Positions 15,612 to 24,716 of a stretch of DNA of 36,360 nucleotides are shown in pieces. The first letter of the stretch is position 1, and every line of letters begins with the position of its first letter. Below the pieces are notes generated by a model. The model saw only the letters and a list, made by a program, of their open reading frames with translations. It made no database searches and was not told the origin of the DNA. The DNA lies in the NCBI GenBank assembly GCA_013153405.1, contig JAADEM010000148.1:1-36360 (forward strand), in the 5' to 3' direction. Made by a program: the position numbers and the translations under genes. The DNA comes from Chlorobiota bacterium (GTDB lineage Bacteria; Bacteroidota; Bacteroidia; Bacteroidales; Marinilabiliaceae).

Positions 15612-16604
15612 TTGACAACACTTGACGAAAATACGAAACAAGATAAAGTTATAACAGAACTCAGACACAAGCTTGCCGATCTTGACAAAATTGTCAGGGA
15701 GCTTGAACTCGAGAAAAAAGAAGCGGAAGAAAAAAAGGAATTTTATAAAAACATTGCCGACTTCTCCAACGACTGGGAATTATGGTTCTCTCCGGAAGGA
15801 AAACTGAAATACTGTTCACCAAGCAGTATGGACATAACCGGATACTCTCCCAAACAAATTGCTGACGAATCATCTTTCAGCGAATTGCTTATTTACCCTG
15901 AAGACAGAAAATCATTCAATATTTATTTAAAAGATGTATTATCCTTATCGATAATACGACAAACACATCAATTCAGAATAACAACCAGGAGCCGCCAGAC
16001 AAGATGGTGTGAAATAAACTGCAGGGCTGTACATGACAAATACGGAAAATATCTGGGGATAAGAGCATCGGTGCGTGACATCACCAAACTCAAAGATGCA
16101 CTAGGACACATTAAACAACTCTCTGAAAAAAGAAAATTTGATACAGGGGTAAAGCAGCGATTGTCGGGTAAACTTGAAGAACAGGAACGTGAAGTATCAT
16201 CATACCTGCTTTTGTTATCCCAAAAAAACGAGCTGATACGATATCTGGAAAAGAACATTTCAAAACTAGACAGCTTAAACACAAAGTACAGACAAAAAAA
16301 GATAGATGATATGCTTGCTAAAATTTCGCAAAGCAACACTTCAGACATCGACTGGGAGCTTTTCCGTCACCAGTTCGAAAACTTACATCCGGGATTCTTT
16401 GAAAACATAAAAACAAAACACCCGGGACTTACCGCGAATGATATAAAACTCTGTACTTTCCTGAAACTCAGTCTTTCATCGAAAGAAATTGCGGGCCTTT
16501 TAAATATATCCCCCAAAAGCGTTGAAGTAGCCAGAGTCAGGTTAAGAAAAAAACTAAACCTTAGCCGTAGCATATCTTTAAAAACATACTTCAACAATTT
16601 TTAA
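15612..16604 (+). CDS. PAS domain protein with C-terminal LuxR-type HTH
   Basis: A 330-residue cytoplasmic regulator. A coiled coil (about 10-45) leads to a PAS domain (about 45-160; WELWFSPEGKLKYCSPSSMD, then YLGIRASVRDITK). A second coiled coil (about 165-235) follows. The C-terminal domain (about 245-330) reads DWELFRHQF, HPGLTANDIKLC and SSKEIAGLLNISPKSVEVAR, the LuxR-like HTH found at the end of many Bacteroidota sensors. The start is TTG at 15612: the frame closes at a TAA (15594-15596) and holds no ATG before residue about 75, inside the PAS domain. It could sense a small ligand, redox state or light; no haem or flavin motif is obvious. A weak rare start suggests low expression. Confidence 0.85.
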   Translation: MTTLDENTKQDKVITELRHKLADLDKIVRELELEKKEAEEKKEFYKNIADFSNDWELWFSPEGKLKYCSPSSMDITGYSPKQIADESSFSELLIYPEDRKSFNIYLKDVLSLSIIRQTHQFRITTRSRQTRWCEINCRAVHDKYGKYLGIRASVRDITKLKDALGHIKQLSEKRKFDTGVKQRLSGKLEEQEREVSSYLLLLSQKNELIRYLEKNISKLDSLNTKYRQKKIDDMLAKISQSNTSDIDWELFRHQFENLHPGFFENIKTKHPGLTANDIKLCTFLKLSLSSKEIAGLLNISPKSVEVARVRLRKKLNLSRSISLKTYFNNF

Positions 16605-16755
16605 ATCCACTCATATCCCAAACACATACCGCACAACAACCCCTAACCTCCCATGTTATGTTCTCATAAAAAACAGACACCTCTCATGTAGTGTTTTTAT
16701 CTTTTATTTACCTTTGATTTTCTGGCCTTTCCATATCCTTTGTCATGTTTTTAAG

Positions 16756-16780
16756 ACATAACGTAACCATATTGTTATGT
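16756..16780. promoter_or_regulatory. Inverted repeat upstream of DUF4954-glmS
   Basis: ACATAAC (16756-16762) and GTTATGT (16774-16780) form a perfect 7-bp inverted repeat ending 7 bases before the -33 element of the candidate promoter. A third GTTATGT lies at 16655-16661. Possible operator. Confidence 0.35.
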
Positions 16781-16787
16781 TTAAAAC

Positions 16788-16819
16788 TTGCATTAAAATA
16801 TATTAATGACATATATTTG
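16788..16819 (+). promoter_or_regulatory. Candidate promoter of DUF4954-glmS
   Basis: TTG (16788-16790), 21 nt, TATATTTG (16812-16819), a perfect TAnnTTTG. The predicted leader is about 20 nt before the start at 16845. Confidence 0.6.
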
Positions 16820-16844
16820 AACTCAAATTGCAAACAAAACCGAT

Positions 16845-18848
16845 ATGTACAGAGATATCACAGACAATGAGATTGGAACTTTGACAATGAACGGCTGCAC
16901 TGCCGAAGACTGGAACCTGATAAAAGTAACCCAACATTTCATACCTGATAATATTATTAATGTAAAATTCAGCGGTTCAATCAAAATCGGACGATTCACC
17001 AAAGAGGTTACTCTATTCGGCGGCATAAAGTTCAAAACCGGAATTTACAATGCATGGCTCCACAATTGTACTGTAGAGGACAATGTACTCATACATAATG
17101 TAAGAGGTTATATAGCCAATTACCATATAGGTCGTGATACTGTAATTCATAATATCACCACACTGGCAGTAGATGGAGATACAAGTTTTGGCAACGGGAT
17201 CTTTATAAATGTAATAAATGAAGGAGGAGGCAGAGCAATTCCCATTTTCGACCACTTGTCGGCCCAAACTGCATATGTAATGTCTCTGTACAGACACCGC
17301 TCCAAACTAATCAACATTCTTAACAAAATGGTAATCGATTATGCAGAAAGAATGAAAAGCCGTAGTGGTACAATCGGAATTCAATCGTCTATCATAAATT
17401 GTAATACCATTCGTAATGTAAAAATAGGCCCCGCAACAAGAATCGACGGAGCAAAAAAACTCGAAAACGGAAGCATCAACAGTAATCCTGAAGCACCCGT
17501 TACAATTGGTGAAGGGGTCATCATGGAAGACTTCATTGTAAGCTCAGGTTCAAAAATAACCGATGCAACACTTGTATCAAAATGCTTTATCGGTCAAGGC
17601 TGCGTACTCGACAAACACTACTCGGCTGAAGACTCTCTCTTTTTTGCAAACTGTCAGGGATTTCACGGAGAAGCCTGTTCTATTTTTGCCGGTCCGTATA
17701 CCGTAACACATCACAAATCAACTCTCCTTATAGCCGGAATGTATTCTTTTCTTAATGCAGGTTCTGGTTCAAACCAAAGTAACCATCTTTACAAACTTGG
17801 ACCTGTACATCAGGGAATAGTTGAACGAGGAGCAAAAACCACAAGCGACTCATACATACTGTGGCCATCGCGGGTAGGGGCATTCTCTTTGGTTATGGGG
17901 AGACACTACAAACATTCCGACACTTCGGACTTCCCTTTCTCATATATAATTGAGAGCAATGACGAAACAATTCTTGCTCCGGCAATAAACCTTAAAAGTG
18001 TAGGGACTATCCGAGACTCTAAAAAATGGCCTAAGCGAGACAGACGTACAGACTCAAACCTGCTTGATAAAATAAACTTCAACCTGCTGAGTCCATACAC
18101 TGTTCACAAAATGATTAAAGGCAGAGACATTCTGCTAGAAATACGCAAAATATCAGGCAGAACACCACTGGAATATTCGTACAAAGAAATGAAGATCAGA
18201 CGTAATGCTCTGGAAAGAGGTATTAAGCTGTACGAAATGGCAATCTGGAAATTCATGGGCAACTCCTTAATAACAAAAATCAAAAACTCCAAAAACCTAT
18301 CAGCTAAAAATCTGCCTGAAGCTTTAAAAAAAGAGTCACAACTGGGACACGGAAAGTGGATTGATCTGGCAGGAATGATATGCCCGGCGGAAGCAGTCAA
18401 CCGGTTACTCGACGACATAGAAAAAGGAAATATCACAACCATGGAAGAGGTCGGGTCCGTATTTAACTCAATTCACCAAAGCTATTACAACTATGAATGG
18501 ACATGGGTTTATGACGAACTGGGGCGTCTTTACGGCAAAGAGCTTTCCGAATTCACACCTGAAGATGTTATCGCGATTGTAAATAAATGGAAAGAAAGTG
18601 TCCTTGGGATCGATAACCTTCTTTACGAAGATGCAAGAAAAGAATACTCGGAATCTGTAATGACAGGGTTTGGACTTGACGGTGATGATGACACCAGAGT
18701 GAATGATTTTAAAAGCGTTCGTGGCGAACTCGAAGAAAATGAAATGGTTAAAGAAATAAAAGCACACATGGAGAAAAAAAGCCGGCTTGGTGATGAAATC
18801 ATTTCTCAAATGGAGACTCTTCTTAATCAAAAAATAATGCAAAACTGA
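16845..18848 (+). CDS. DUF4954 family protein with left-handed beta-helix
   Basis: A 667-residue protein of the Bacteroidota family DUF4954. Residues about 30-400 contain many irregular hexapeptide-like turns (e.g. GNGIFINVINEGG, VTIGEGVIMEDFIVSSGS, CFIGQGCVLDKHYS), typical of a left-handed parallel beta-helix as in acyl- and nucleotidyl-transferases such as GlmU. Conserved-looking His and Cys residues cluster in FHGEACSIFAGPYTVTHHKS. The C-terminal 240 residues are helical and charged. It ends five bases before glmS, so cotranscription is nearly certain. A role near UDP-GlcNAc synthesis or sugar-phosphate acylation is an inference from fold and neighbour; no activity is established as far as I know. 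No signal peptide. Confidence 0.85.
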   Translation: MYRDITDNEIGTLTMNGCTAEDWNLIKVTQHFIPDNIINVKFSGSIKIGRFTKEVTLFGGIKFKTGIYNAWLHNCTVEDNVLIHNVRGYIANYHIGRDTVIHNITTLAVDGDTSFGNGIFINVINEGGGRAIPIFDHLSAQTAYVMSLYRHRSKLINILNKMVIDYAERMKSRSGTIGIQSSIINCNTIRNVKIGPATRIDGAKKLENGSINSNPEAPVTIGEGVIMEDFIVSSGSKITDATLVSKCFIGQGCVLDKHYSAEDSLFFANCQGFHGEACSIFAGPYTVTHHKSTLLIAGMYSFLNAGSGSNQSNHLYKLGPVHQGIVERGAKTTSDSYILWPSRVGAFSLVMGRHYKHSDTSDFPFSYIIESNDETILAPAINLKSVGTIRDSKKWPKRDRRTDSNLLDKINFNLLSPYTVHKMIKGRDILLEIRKISGRTPLEYSYKEMKIRRNALERGIKLYEMAIWKFMGNSLITKIKNSKNLSAKNLPEALKKESQLGHGKWIDLAGMICPAEAVNRLLDDIEKGNITTMEEVGSVFNSIHQSYYNYEWTWVYDELGRLYGKELSEFTPEDVIAIVNKWKESVLGIDNLLYEDARKEYSESVMTGFGLDGDDDTRVNDFKSVRGELEENEMVKEIKAHMEKKSRLGDEIISQMETLLNQKIMQN

Positions 18849-18853
18849 AAATT

Positions 18854-20692
18854 ATGTGTGGAATAGTAGGATATATCGGACAGAAAGATGCGTTTCCCAT
18901 TTTGATAAACGGACTGAAACGTCTTGAATACCGTGGGTACGACTCAGCAGGAGTAGCACTCTTCAACGGAAAAATAAATCTTTACAAGCATAAAGGAAAA
19001 ATTAAAGAGCTGGAAGAATTTGTAACAGAAAAAAACATATCGGGGTCTTTAGGCATAGGTCATACACGTTGGGCAACTCACGGGGAACCGAATGATGTTA
19101 ATGCTCACCCGCACATGTCGATGAACGGAATATTCACGCTTGTACACAATGGCATAATCGAAAATTATGCAAAACTGAAAAAAGATCTCATAAAACAAGG
19201 GTATACGTTCAACAGTGATACCGATACTGAAATACTGGTAAACCTTATTGAATTTTTCTACACGAGAGAAGAAAAAATAGATGCCGAAACTGCCGTCAGA
19301 ATGGCTTTATCGAAAGTAATTGGCGCATATGGGATTGCTGTTATTTGTAAAGACGAACCAGAAACGCTGATAGCAGCCAGAAAAGGTAGTCCTCTTGTTA
19401 TAGGCATCGGGGTAAACGAATACTTCGTTGCATCTGATGCTGCTCCAATTGTTGAACACACAAACAGTGTAGTATATCTCAATGACAATGATGTAGCCAT
19501 AATCAAAAAAGACAGATTCACTCTTAAAAATATTGAAAACAATCCGGTATCTGTAACCATAGAGCAACTCGACCTGAACATTGGAGAGCTTGACAAAGGG
19601 GAATTTGAACATTTCATGCTTAAAGAAATTTTTGAACAGCCCAAAACCATTGAAGATACATTCAGAGGACGACTGCAGGCAGAAAACTCAAGTATAGTTC
19701 TTGGGGGTCTGCTGGAAGTAACTCCAAAACTAATAAATGCAAACCGCATACTTATAATCGGATGCGGAACATCATGGCATGCAGGACTGATAGGCGAATA
19801 CCTGATTGAAGAATATGCACGCATTCCTGTTGAAGTGGAATATGCTTCGGAGTTTCGCTACCGCAAACCGGTAATAAACAAAGATGATGTTGTACTTGCA
19901 ATTAGTCAAAGCGGTGAAACAGCTGATACTCTTGCCGCAGTAGAAATGGCTAAAGAGTCGGGAGCAACAATACTAGGAATATGCAATGTAACCGGCTCAA
20001 CCCTTTCAAGAGTTACCGAAGCCGGGGTTTACACCCATGCCGGAGCCGAAATAGGAGTAGCGTCAACCAAAGCCTTTTCGGCGCAGGTAACAGTACTTAC
20101 CATGCTCGCTTTAAAAATTGCAGCAATGAAAGGAACCATTGAGAATGACGAATATTCTTCAATCATTTCAGAACTGGCATTGGTTCCCGAGAAAATAAAA
20201 CAGATACTTAACGACAATGAAAGCATAAAAAAAGTAGCAGAAAAATATAAAGACTCTGTCAATGCTCTATACCTGGGCCGGGGATACCTTTTCCCTGTTG
20301 CACTTGAAGGAGCATTAAAGCTTAAGGAAATATCATATATTCATGCCGAAGGATATGCAGCCGGAGAAATGAAACACGGCCCCATTGCTCTTATCGACAA
20401 TAACCTGCCTGTTGTCGTGGTTGCTCCCCACGATGATTATTATGAAAAGATTTTAAGTAATATCAGAGAGGTCAAAGCCCGCAAAGGAAATGTAATAACC
20501 ATAGTAACCGAAGGTGACAAGGCCTTGAAAGAGCTGTCAGATGATGTTATTCAGATTCCTCGCTCCCACCCTGCTGTCACTCCTCTTCTTGCCGTTATTC
20601 CGCTTCAGCTTCTGGCATACCATATTGCAGTTTTGCGCGGCTGTAATGTTGATCAGCCCAGAAACCTTGCAAAATCAGTGACAGTAGAATAA
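18854..20692 (+). CDS. glmS: Glutamine-fructose-6-phosphate aminotransferase (isomerizing)
   Basis: Makes glucosamine-6-phosphate from fructose-6-phosphate and glutamine, the entry step to UDP-GlcNAc, peptidoglycan and LPS. The N-terminal glutaminase starts MCGIVGYIG with catalytic Cys2 after Met removal; GHTRWATHG and HNGIIENY are also class II amidotransferase motifs. Two SIS isomerase domains follow (GCGTSWHAG and SQSGETADT; then LGRGYLFPVALEGALKLKE). The C-terminus has DQPRNLAKSVTVE, the standard GlmS ending. Length 612 is usual. It is the second gene after DUF4954 and ends at a strong terminator. A glmS ribozyme is not expected in this phylum and there is no room for one in the 5-base gap. 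Confidence 0.98.
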   Translation: MCGIVGYIGQKDAFPILINGLKRLEYRGYDSAGVALFNGKINLYKHKGKIKELEEFVTEKNISGSLGIGHTRWATHGEPNDVNAHPHMSMNGIFTLVHNGIIENYAKLKKDLIKQGYTFNSDTDTEILVNLIEFFYTREEKIDAETAVRMALSKVIGAYGIAVICKDEPETLIAARKGSPLVIGIGVNEYFVASDAAPIVEHTNSVVYLNDNDVAIIKKDRFTLKNIENNPVSVTIEQLDLNIGELDKGEFEHFMLKEIFEQPKTIEDTFRGRLQAENSSIVLGGLLEVTPKLINANRILIIGCGTSWHAGLIGEYLIEEYARIPVEVEYASEFRYRKPVINKDDVVLAISQSGETADTLAAVEMAKESGATILGICNVTGSTLSRVTEAGVYTHAGAEIGVASTKAFSAQVTVLTMLALKIAAMKGTIENDEYSSIISELALVPEKIKQILNDNESIKKVAEKYKDSVNALYLGRGYLFPVALEGALKLKEISYIHAEGYAAGEMKHGPIALIDNNLPVVVVAPHDDYYEKILSNIREVKARKGNVITIVTEGDKALKELSDDVIQIPRSHPAVTPLLAVIPLQLLAYHIAVLRGCNVDQPRNLAKSVTVE

Positions 20693-20736
20693 AAATATTT
20701 ATGTTATAGTTTGGGATAGTTTATCTATCTGTTATG

Positions 20737-20772
20737 CCCCGGAATCACAAAGGTGAATCCGGGGTATTTTTT
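20737..20772 (+). terminator. Intrinsic terminator of DUF4954-glmS
   Basis: CCCCGGA, an A/A mismatch, TCAC, loop AAAG, GTGA, A, TCCGGGG (20737-20764), then TATTTTTT. GC-rich 11-pair stem with a T-run. Confidence 0.9.
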
Positions 20773-20891
20773 ATGTTTTTATCATAATAAAAATTATAGT
20801 TCTTAAAATATCAGAATACTATATTGACTTTTAACATTTAATTCGCCATATTTGTACGATTAGGTCTAACATAGTCAAAACGGATATTTTT

Positions 20892-21491
20892 ATGAAAGAA
20901 AAAACAAGAAGGAAAATACTCGAAGTAGCAGCATCTCTTTTTGCACAATACGGATTTCACAAAACATCGATGGATGAGATAGCCAGGGTTGCCCGCAAAG
21001 CCAAAGGTTCTCTTTATTATCATTTCACAAGCAAGGAAGAGCTGTTTACCGAAGTGGTTTCACAAGAGTTTGAAAAACTTAAAGCAGAACTGGTGAAGAT
21101 TGTAGAAAGCGACAAACTCAATCCAATAGAAAAAACCACATCCTTTTTGCTTAAAAGAAATCAAATGCTCGCAACGTCTCCCAATTATCACGAAACACTA
21201 AAGGCAGACCTATATGAGCGATTTGAATTTCTCGACACACTTAGAAAAAAACATGATGAGTGGGAAAAAGGCCAGATGGAAAAGATACTTAACGAAGGTA
21301 TTGAAAAAGGCTATTACCGCGATATGGGAGATGTAAAGATTATCCTTGATGTGTTCTATATGATTCTTAAAGGCCTTGAAATTCCTTTCTTTATCCAGAA
21401 ACAATACATCGCACTACGTCCACACCTGAAAGGCATGGTCGGGATTATGCTTCGAGGTATTGCTGCTTCGCCCGAAAAACTACTTGGCTAA
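20892..21491 (+). CDS. TetR/AcrR-family transcriptional regulator
   Basis: A 199-residue TetR repressor. The N-terminal HTH domain (about 1-50) reads RRKILEVAASLFAQYGFHKTSMDEIARVARKAKGSLYYHF with the usual LYYHF recognition helix end. The helical C-terminal ligand domain (about 60-195) has no family I can name. It is first in a row of same-strand genes (RND pump, LolA-like, patatin, barrel). A 23-bp palindrome at 21516-21538, between this gene and the pump, is a good operator candidate. By analogy with FadR, FabR and PsrA, a fatty-acyl ligand is plausible, but this is inference. The upstream region 20773-20891 shows no clear TAnnTTTG promoter. Confidence 0.93.
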   Translation: MKEKTRRKILEVAASLFAQYGFHKTSMDEIARVARKAKGSLYYHFTSKEELFTEVVSQEFEKLKAELVKIVESDKLNPIEKTTSFLLKRNQMLATSPNYHETLKADLYERFEFLDTLRKKHDEWEKGQMEKILNEGIEKGYYRDMGDVKIILDVFYMILKGLEIPFFIQKQYIALRPHLKGMVGIMLRGIAASPEKLLG

Positions 21492-21515
21492 GCAGCGTTT
21501 TTTTTGCTCCGCAAA

Positions 21516-21538
21516 TGACTAATAAACATTATTGGTCA
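21516..21538. promoter_or_regulatory. Candidate TetR operator
   Basis: TGACTAATAA, spacer ACA, TTATTGGTCA: 10-bp arms with a single mismatched pair, 23 bp overall. Placed between tetR and the RND gene, 31 bases before the RND start. Length and symmetry suit a TetR dimer or dimer pair. Confidence 0.55.
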
Positions 21539-21569
21539 AAATCTGACAACAATCTAAACCGTTGAAACA

Positions 21570-23831
21570 ATGGAATGGTTGTCAAAAAACATATTAAAGC
21601 TCAGATGGCCGGTAATAATTATTGTTACCGGACTGACCTTGTTTTTTGGTTACCGGGCAGGCAAACTCACCATAAATTCCGATCTCATAAGCTCACTTCC
21701 CGATGACGATCCTGTAGCCGAAATGTATAAAAACATAGGCAAAGAGTTCGGAGGAAACGATATGGGAATGGTGGCACTGGAAACAAAAAACGTTTTCACC
21801 ACTGAAGTATTACAGCACGTAAAGCAAATAACCGATACTCTGCTGGTAACTCCGGGAATACTAACAGTCACAAGCATGACAAACATTATCGACATCAGAA
21901 GCGAAGAGTGGGGCATTGAGATATCGAAACTGATTGACGAATACGACCTTCCCGACACACCCGAAGAGCTGAGAAAGCTCAGAGAGAGGGTTTACTCAAA
22001 AGAGATGTATAAAGGAGCAATAGTATCCGACGACGGAACCACCACTCTGATCATCTACACCACTCTTGATGATGCAGACAAACAACAGACCGTAATTACA
22101 GTTAAAAAGAAGGTAAAAGCGATGAACCTGCCCGAGAAGTTATATTTTGCAGGTCTGCCAATGATGATGAATGACGTGACCGGGCTTATTGTAAGTGACC
22201 TGTCAAAGCTTATCCCGCTTGCTTTCATCGTAATTGCCATAGTTCTGTTCTTCAGCTTCAGATCGGTCAAGGGTGTCGTACTGCCGTTGCTTACCGCATC
22301 TATTGCTGTCATCTGGACAATGGGGCTTATGCAGGTTACCGGCTACGAGATCACAATGATATCCAACAATATCCCTATCATTCTTTTCGCCGTTGGAAGT
22401 GCGTATGCCATACACGTCATAAACAGGGTGAATATGTGCACCGAAAAGGATGAGAAGCAAAAACTTGTTAAAGCACTTGCATACATCATTGTTCCGGTAT
22501 TTCTGGCTGCAGCCACCACTATGACCGGATTCATCTCTTTCGTATTTGGTGCCTACCTCAAAATGATAAAGGATTTCGGGATATTCACAGCAGTTGGCAC
22601 ATTCTTTTCACTGCTGCTTTCGGTTACTTTTGTTCCGGCCCTTATCAGAACTTTCTCACTGAAAAAGAGCTCCGTTACACCGGTAAAGGACAGTATGAAA
22701 AACTTCATTACCCGGAATATTCTGAAACCCGTACTAATCATCCTCAACAAACATCCGCGAAATATCCTTGTGGTATGGATAAGCTTAATAGTATTGGCAA
22801 CAGGCGGCTTCTTCCTGATCAAACGAAGCGTGAATATGCAGAATTACTTCCGGAAGGATAATCCGACAAGAGTTGCCGAAGATGTTATGCAGCGTAAATT
22901 CGGAGGATCTCAACCGGTATTTGTCGTTTTCGAAGGAGATATGCAAAGCCCTTATGTTCTGGACTTGATGAACAGAACGGAACAGTATATGAAGAAATTT
23001 CCGGAAATATCGTATACGCAGTCGATAGCTGACCTGATAAAGCAGATGAACGACGTAATGGGCGAAGGCGAAAAAATACCTGAAAGCAAAGCAAAGATAC
23101 AGGACCTCTGGTTCCTGCTCGACGGACAGGACATAATGCCGCAGCTTGTTTCCGACGATCTGAAAAAAGGTATAATCCAGTCACGTTTCAAATCGTACGA
23201 CAGTAAAAAAATGAAAGACTTTGTCAGCTATATGAATAAGTTTATCAGCAGTAACAGCAACGACAAATGCAAGATTAGTCTTACGGGTCTGCCATCGGTA
23301 TACGTAAGAATGGATCGCAGTCTTTTCAACAGCCAGATGAGCAGTCTTGCAATTGCACTGGTGGTTGTACTGATCATTGTAGGTTTGATATTGCACTCGT
23401 TCCGGCTTGGTGTATTCGCCACCATTCCCATAATCTCGACCATATCCATTCTGTTTGGTTTTATGGGCTACGCAGGAATTCCGCTCGATGTGGCAACAGT
23501 ACTCGTAGCCAGCGTTGCATTGGGTATCGGTATCGATTATTCGATACACGTAATCACACATTTTAACCATATTCACCACAACACCGGAAACATTTCACGG
23601 GCAATCGAAGAAACAATTCTCACAAGCGGAAAGGCAATCTTCATAAATGTTCTTTCAGTTGCTGCAGGTTTTCTTGTTCTGCTATTCTCACAAATGGCAC
23701 CTTTGCAGAATTTCGGTCTGCTTGTTGCTATAAGTATGATAGGGTCGGGGCTAGGGGCTCTCACACTGCTGCCGGTGGTTCTTCTTTTGCAAAAACAATC
23801 GTTAAAACCGGAAAATAAGAACAGTTTTTAA
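21570..23831 (+). CDS. RND superfamily transporter, MMPL/HpnN-like
   Basis: A 753-residue inner-membrane exporter built as two repeats: TM1 (about 14-30), a periplasmic domain (to about 210), TM2-6 (about 212-365), TM7 (about 395-415), a second periplasmic domain (to about 590), and TM8-12 (about 592-745). The second half has GIGIDYSIHVI with the Asp of the proton relay. The matching place in the first half reads GSAYAIHVINRV, with no Asp. At this length it is an MMPL/HpnN type that moves lipids or hydrophobic molecules, and not a long AcrB-type pump. The LolA-like gene follows by 23 bases and there is no membrane-fusion protein or TolC-like gene in the cluster. Substrate unknown; lipid is the likeliest. 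Confidence 0.93.
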   Translation: MEWLSKNILKLRWPVIIIVTGLTLFFGYRAGKLTINSDLISSLPDDDPVAEMYKNIGKEFGGNDMGMVALETKNVFTTEVLQHVKQITDTLLVTPGILTVTSMTNIIDIRSEEWGIEISKLIDEYDLPDTPEELRKLRERVYSKEMYKGAIVSDDGTTTLIIYTTLDDADKQQTVITVKKKVKAMNLPEKLYFAGLPMMMNDVTGLIVSDLSKLIPLAFIVIAIVLFFSFRSVKGVVLPLLTASIAVIWTMGLMQVTGYEITMISNNIPIILFAVGSAYAIHVINRVNMCTEKDEKQKLVKALAYIIVPVFLAAATTMTGFISFVFGAYLKMIKDFGIFTAVGTFFSLLLSVTFVPALIRTFSLKKSSVTPVKDSMKNFITRNILKPVLIILNKHPRNILVVWISLIVLATGGFFLIKRSVNMQNYFRKDNPTRVAEDVMQRKFGGSQPVFVVFEGDMQSPYVLDLMNRTEQYMKKFPEISYTQSIADLIKQMNDVMGEGEKIPESKAKIQDLWFLLDGQDIMPQLVSDDLKKGIIQSRFKSYDSKKMKDFVSYMNKFISSNSNDKCKISLTGLPSVYVRMDRSLFNSQMSSLAIALVVVLIIVGLILHSFRLGVFATIPIISTISILFGFMGYAGIPLDVATVLVASVALGIGIDYSIHVITHFNHIHHNTGNISRAIEETILTSGKAIFINVLSVAAGFLVLLFSQMAPLQNFGLLVAISMIGSGLGALTLLPVVLLLQKQSLKPENKNSF

Positions 23832-23854
23832 GTTTAATCTAAAAACCAAAAGAT

Positions 23855-24577
23855 ATGAAAGCACTGATTTCAATTCTGATATTTCTGACCACAACACTTG
23901 TGGCAACAGCACAAAATGCTAACGACATACTGAAAAAGATGGACGAAGTCCTTTATGCGCCTAAAGATATGACTGCCAAAACCAAAATTATAATCACCGA
24001 CAAAAACGGCAATGAAAAAACAAGAGAGGCAGTTATGAAACAAAAAGGAACCGATATGCGACTGTTCAGGTTTACAGCACCGGCATCCCAGGCAGGAATA
24101 GCAACACTGTCGCTGCCAAACGATGTAATGTATCTTTATCTCCCGTCGTATGCAAAAGAACGAAGAATATCATCAAGTGTGAAAAGCCAGAAATTTGCAG
24201 GAACTGATTTCTCGTATGACGATATGGAGGCAAAATCATATGAAGACAAATACACTGCAAAGCTTTTAAAAACCGAGGGAGATGTTTACGTGCTCGAGAT
24301 GAAACCGAGATCACCCAAATCGCAATACTCAAAGCTTATCTCCAAAATAAACAAAGAGAATTATTATCCGGTTTACACAGAGTACTACGATAAAGGGAAT
24401 AATAAAATAAAGATTGCAACGTATGTTTTTGAAAAAATAGGAAACTACTGGAATCCTAAAGAGGTAACAATGACCGACCTGAAAAAGAAACATAAAACAA
24501 CAATGATAACATATGATGTGAAATACGACACAGGCCTGTCGGATGAAGATTTCAGCGTAAGGAAACTGAAGCAGTAA
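23855..24577 (+). CDS. LolA-like outer-membrane lipoprotein-sorting protein
   Basis: A 240-residue periplasmic protein. A Sec signal MKALISILIFLTTTLVATAQ with probable cleavage after ATA or AQ leads into a LolA/LolB-type half-barrel: DILKKMDEVLYAPKDMTAKT, then RLFRFTAPASQAGIATLSL, MYLYLPSYAKERRIS and FAGTDFSYDDME. This pattern is the subgroup annotated as outer membrane lipoprotein-sorting protein, which occurs next to MMPL transporters. It differs from true LolA, which works with LolCDE. Such proteins likely carry a lipid or lipoprotein acyl chain through the periplasm. The 23-base gap to the RND gene argues for one transcript and a shared substrate. Confidence 0.9.
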   Translation: MKALISILIFLTTTLVATAQNANDILKKMDEVLYAPKDMTAKTKIIITDKNGNEKTREAVMKQKGTDMRLFRFTAPASQAGIATLSLPNDVMYLYLPSYAKERRISSSVKSQKFAGTDFSYDDMEAKSYEDKYTAKLLKTEGDVYVLEMKPRSPKSQYSKLISKINKENYYPVYTEYYDKGNNKIKIATYVFEKIGNYWNPKEVTMTDLKKKHKTTMITYDVKYDTGLSDEDFSVRKLKQ

Positions 24578-24716
24578 ATCCCGGGGTTCTAGGGTTAAAT
24601 GGCTAAAGTGTTAAAAGGAAGCATAAGACATCAATAAACTATACTTCACACTTTCCTTTTGGGGCCGGAGGTAAAATAATTAGGTGCAATAGCACTTCAA
24701 CTTAAAAAAAAACATT

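Noticed and set aside
18849..18853. glmS ribozyme
   Set aside because: Only five bases lie upstream of glmS, and the ribozyme is a Firmicutes feature; none of its core can be present here.
24614..24659. Terminator hairpin between the LolA-like gene and patatin (AAAAGGAA / TTCCTTTT)
   Set aside because: The arms are low-complexity, the loop is about 30 nt and no T-tract follows.
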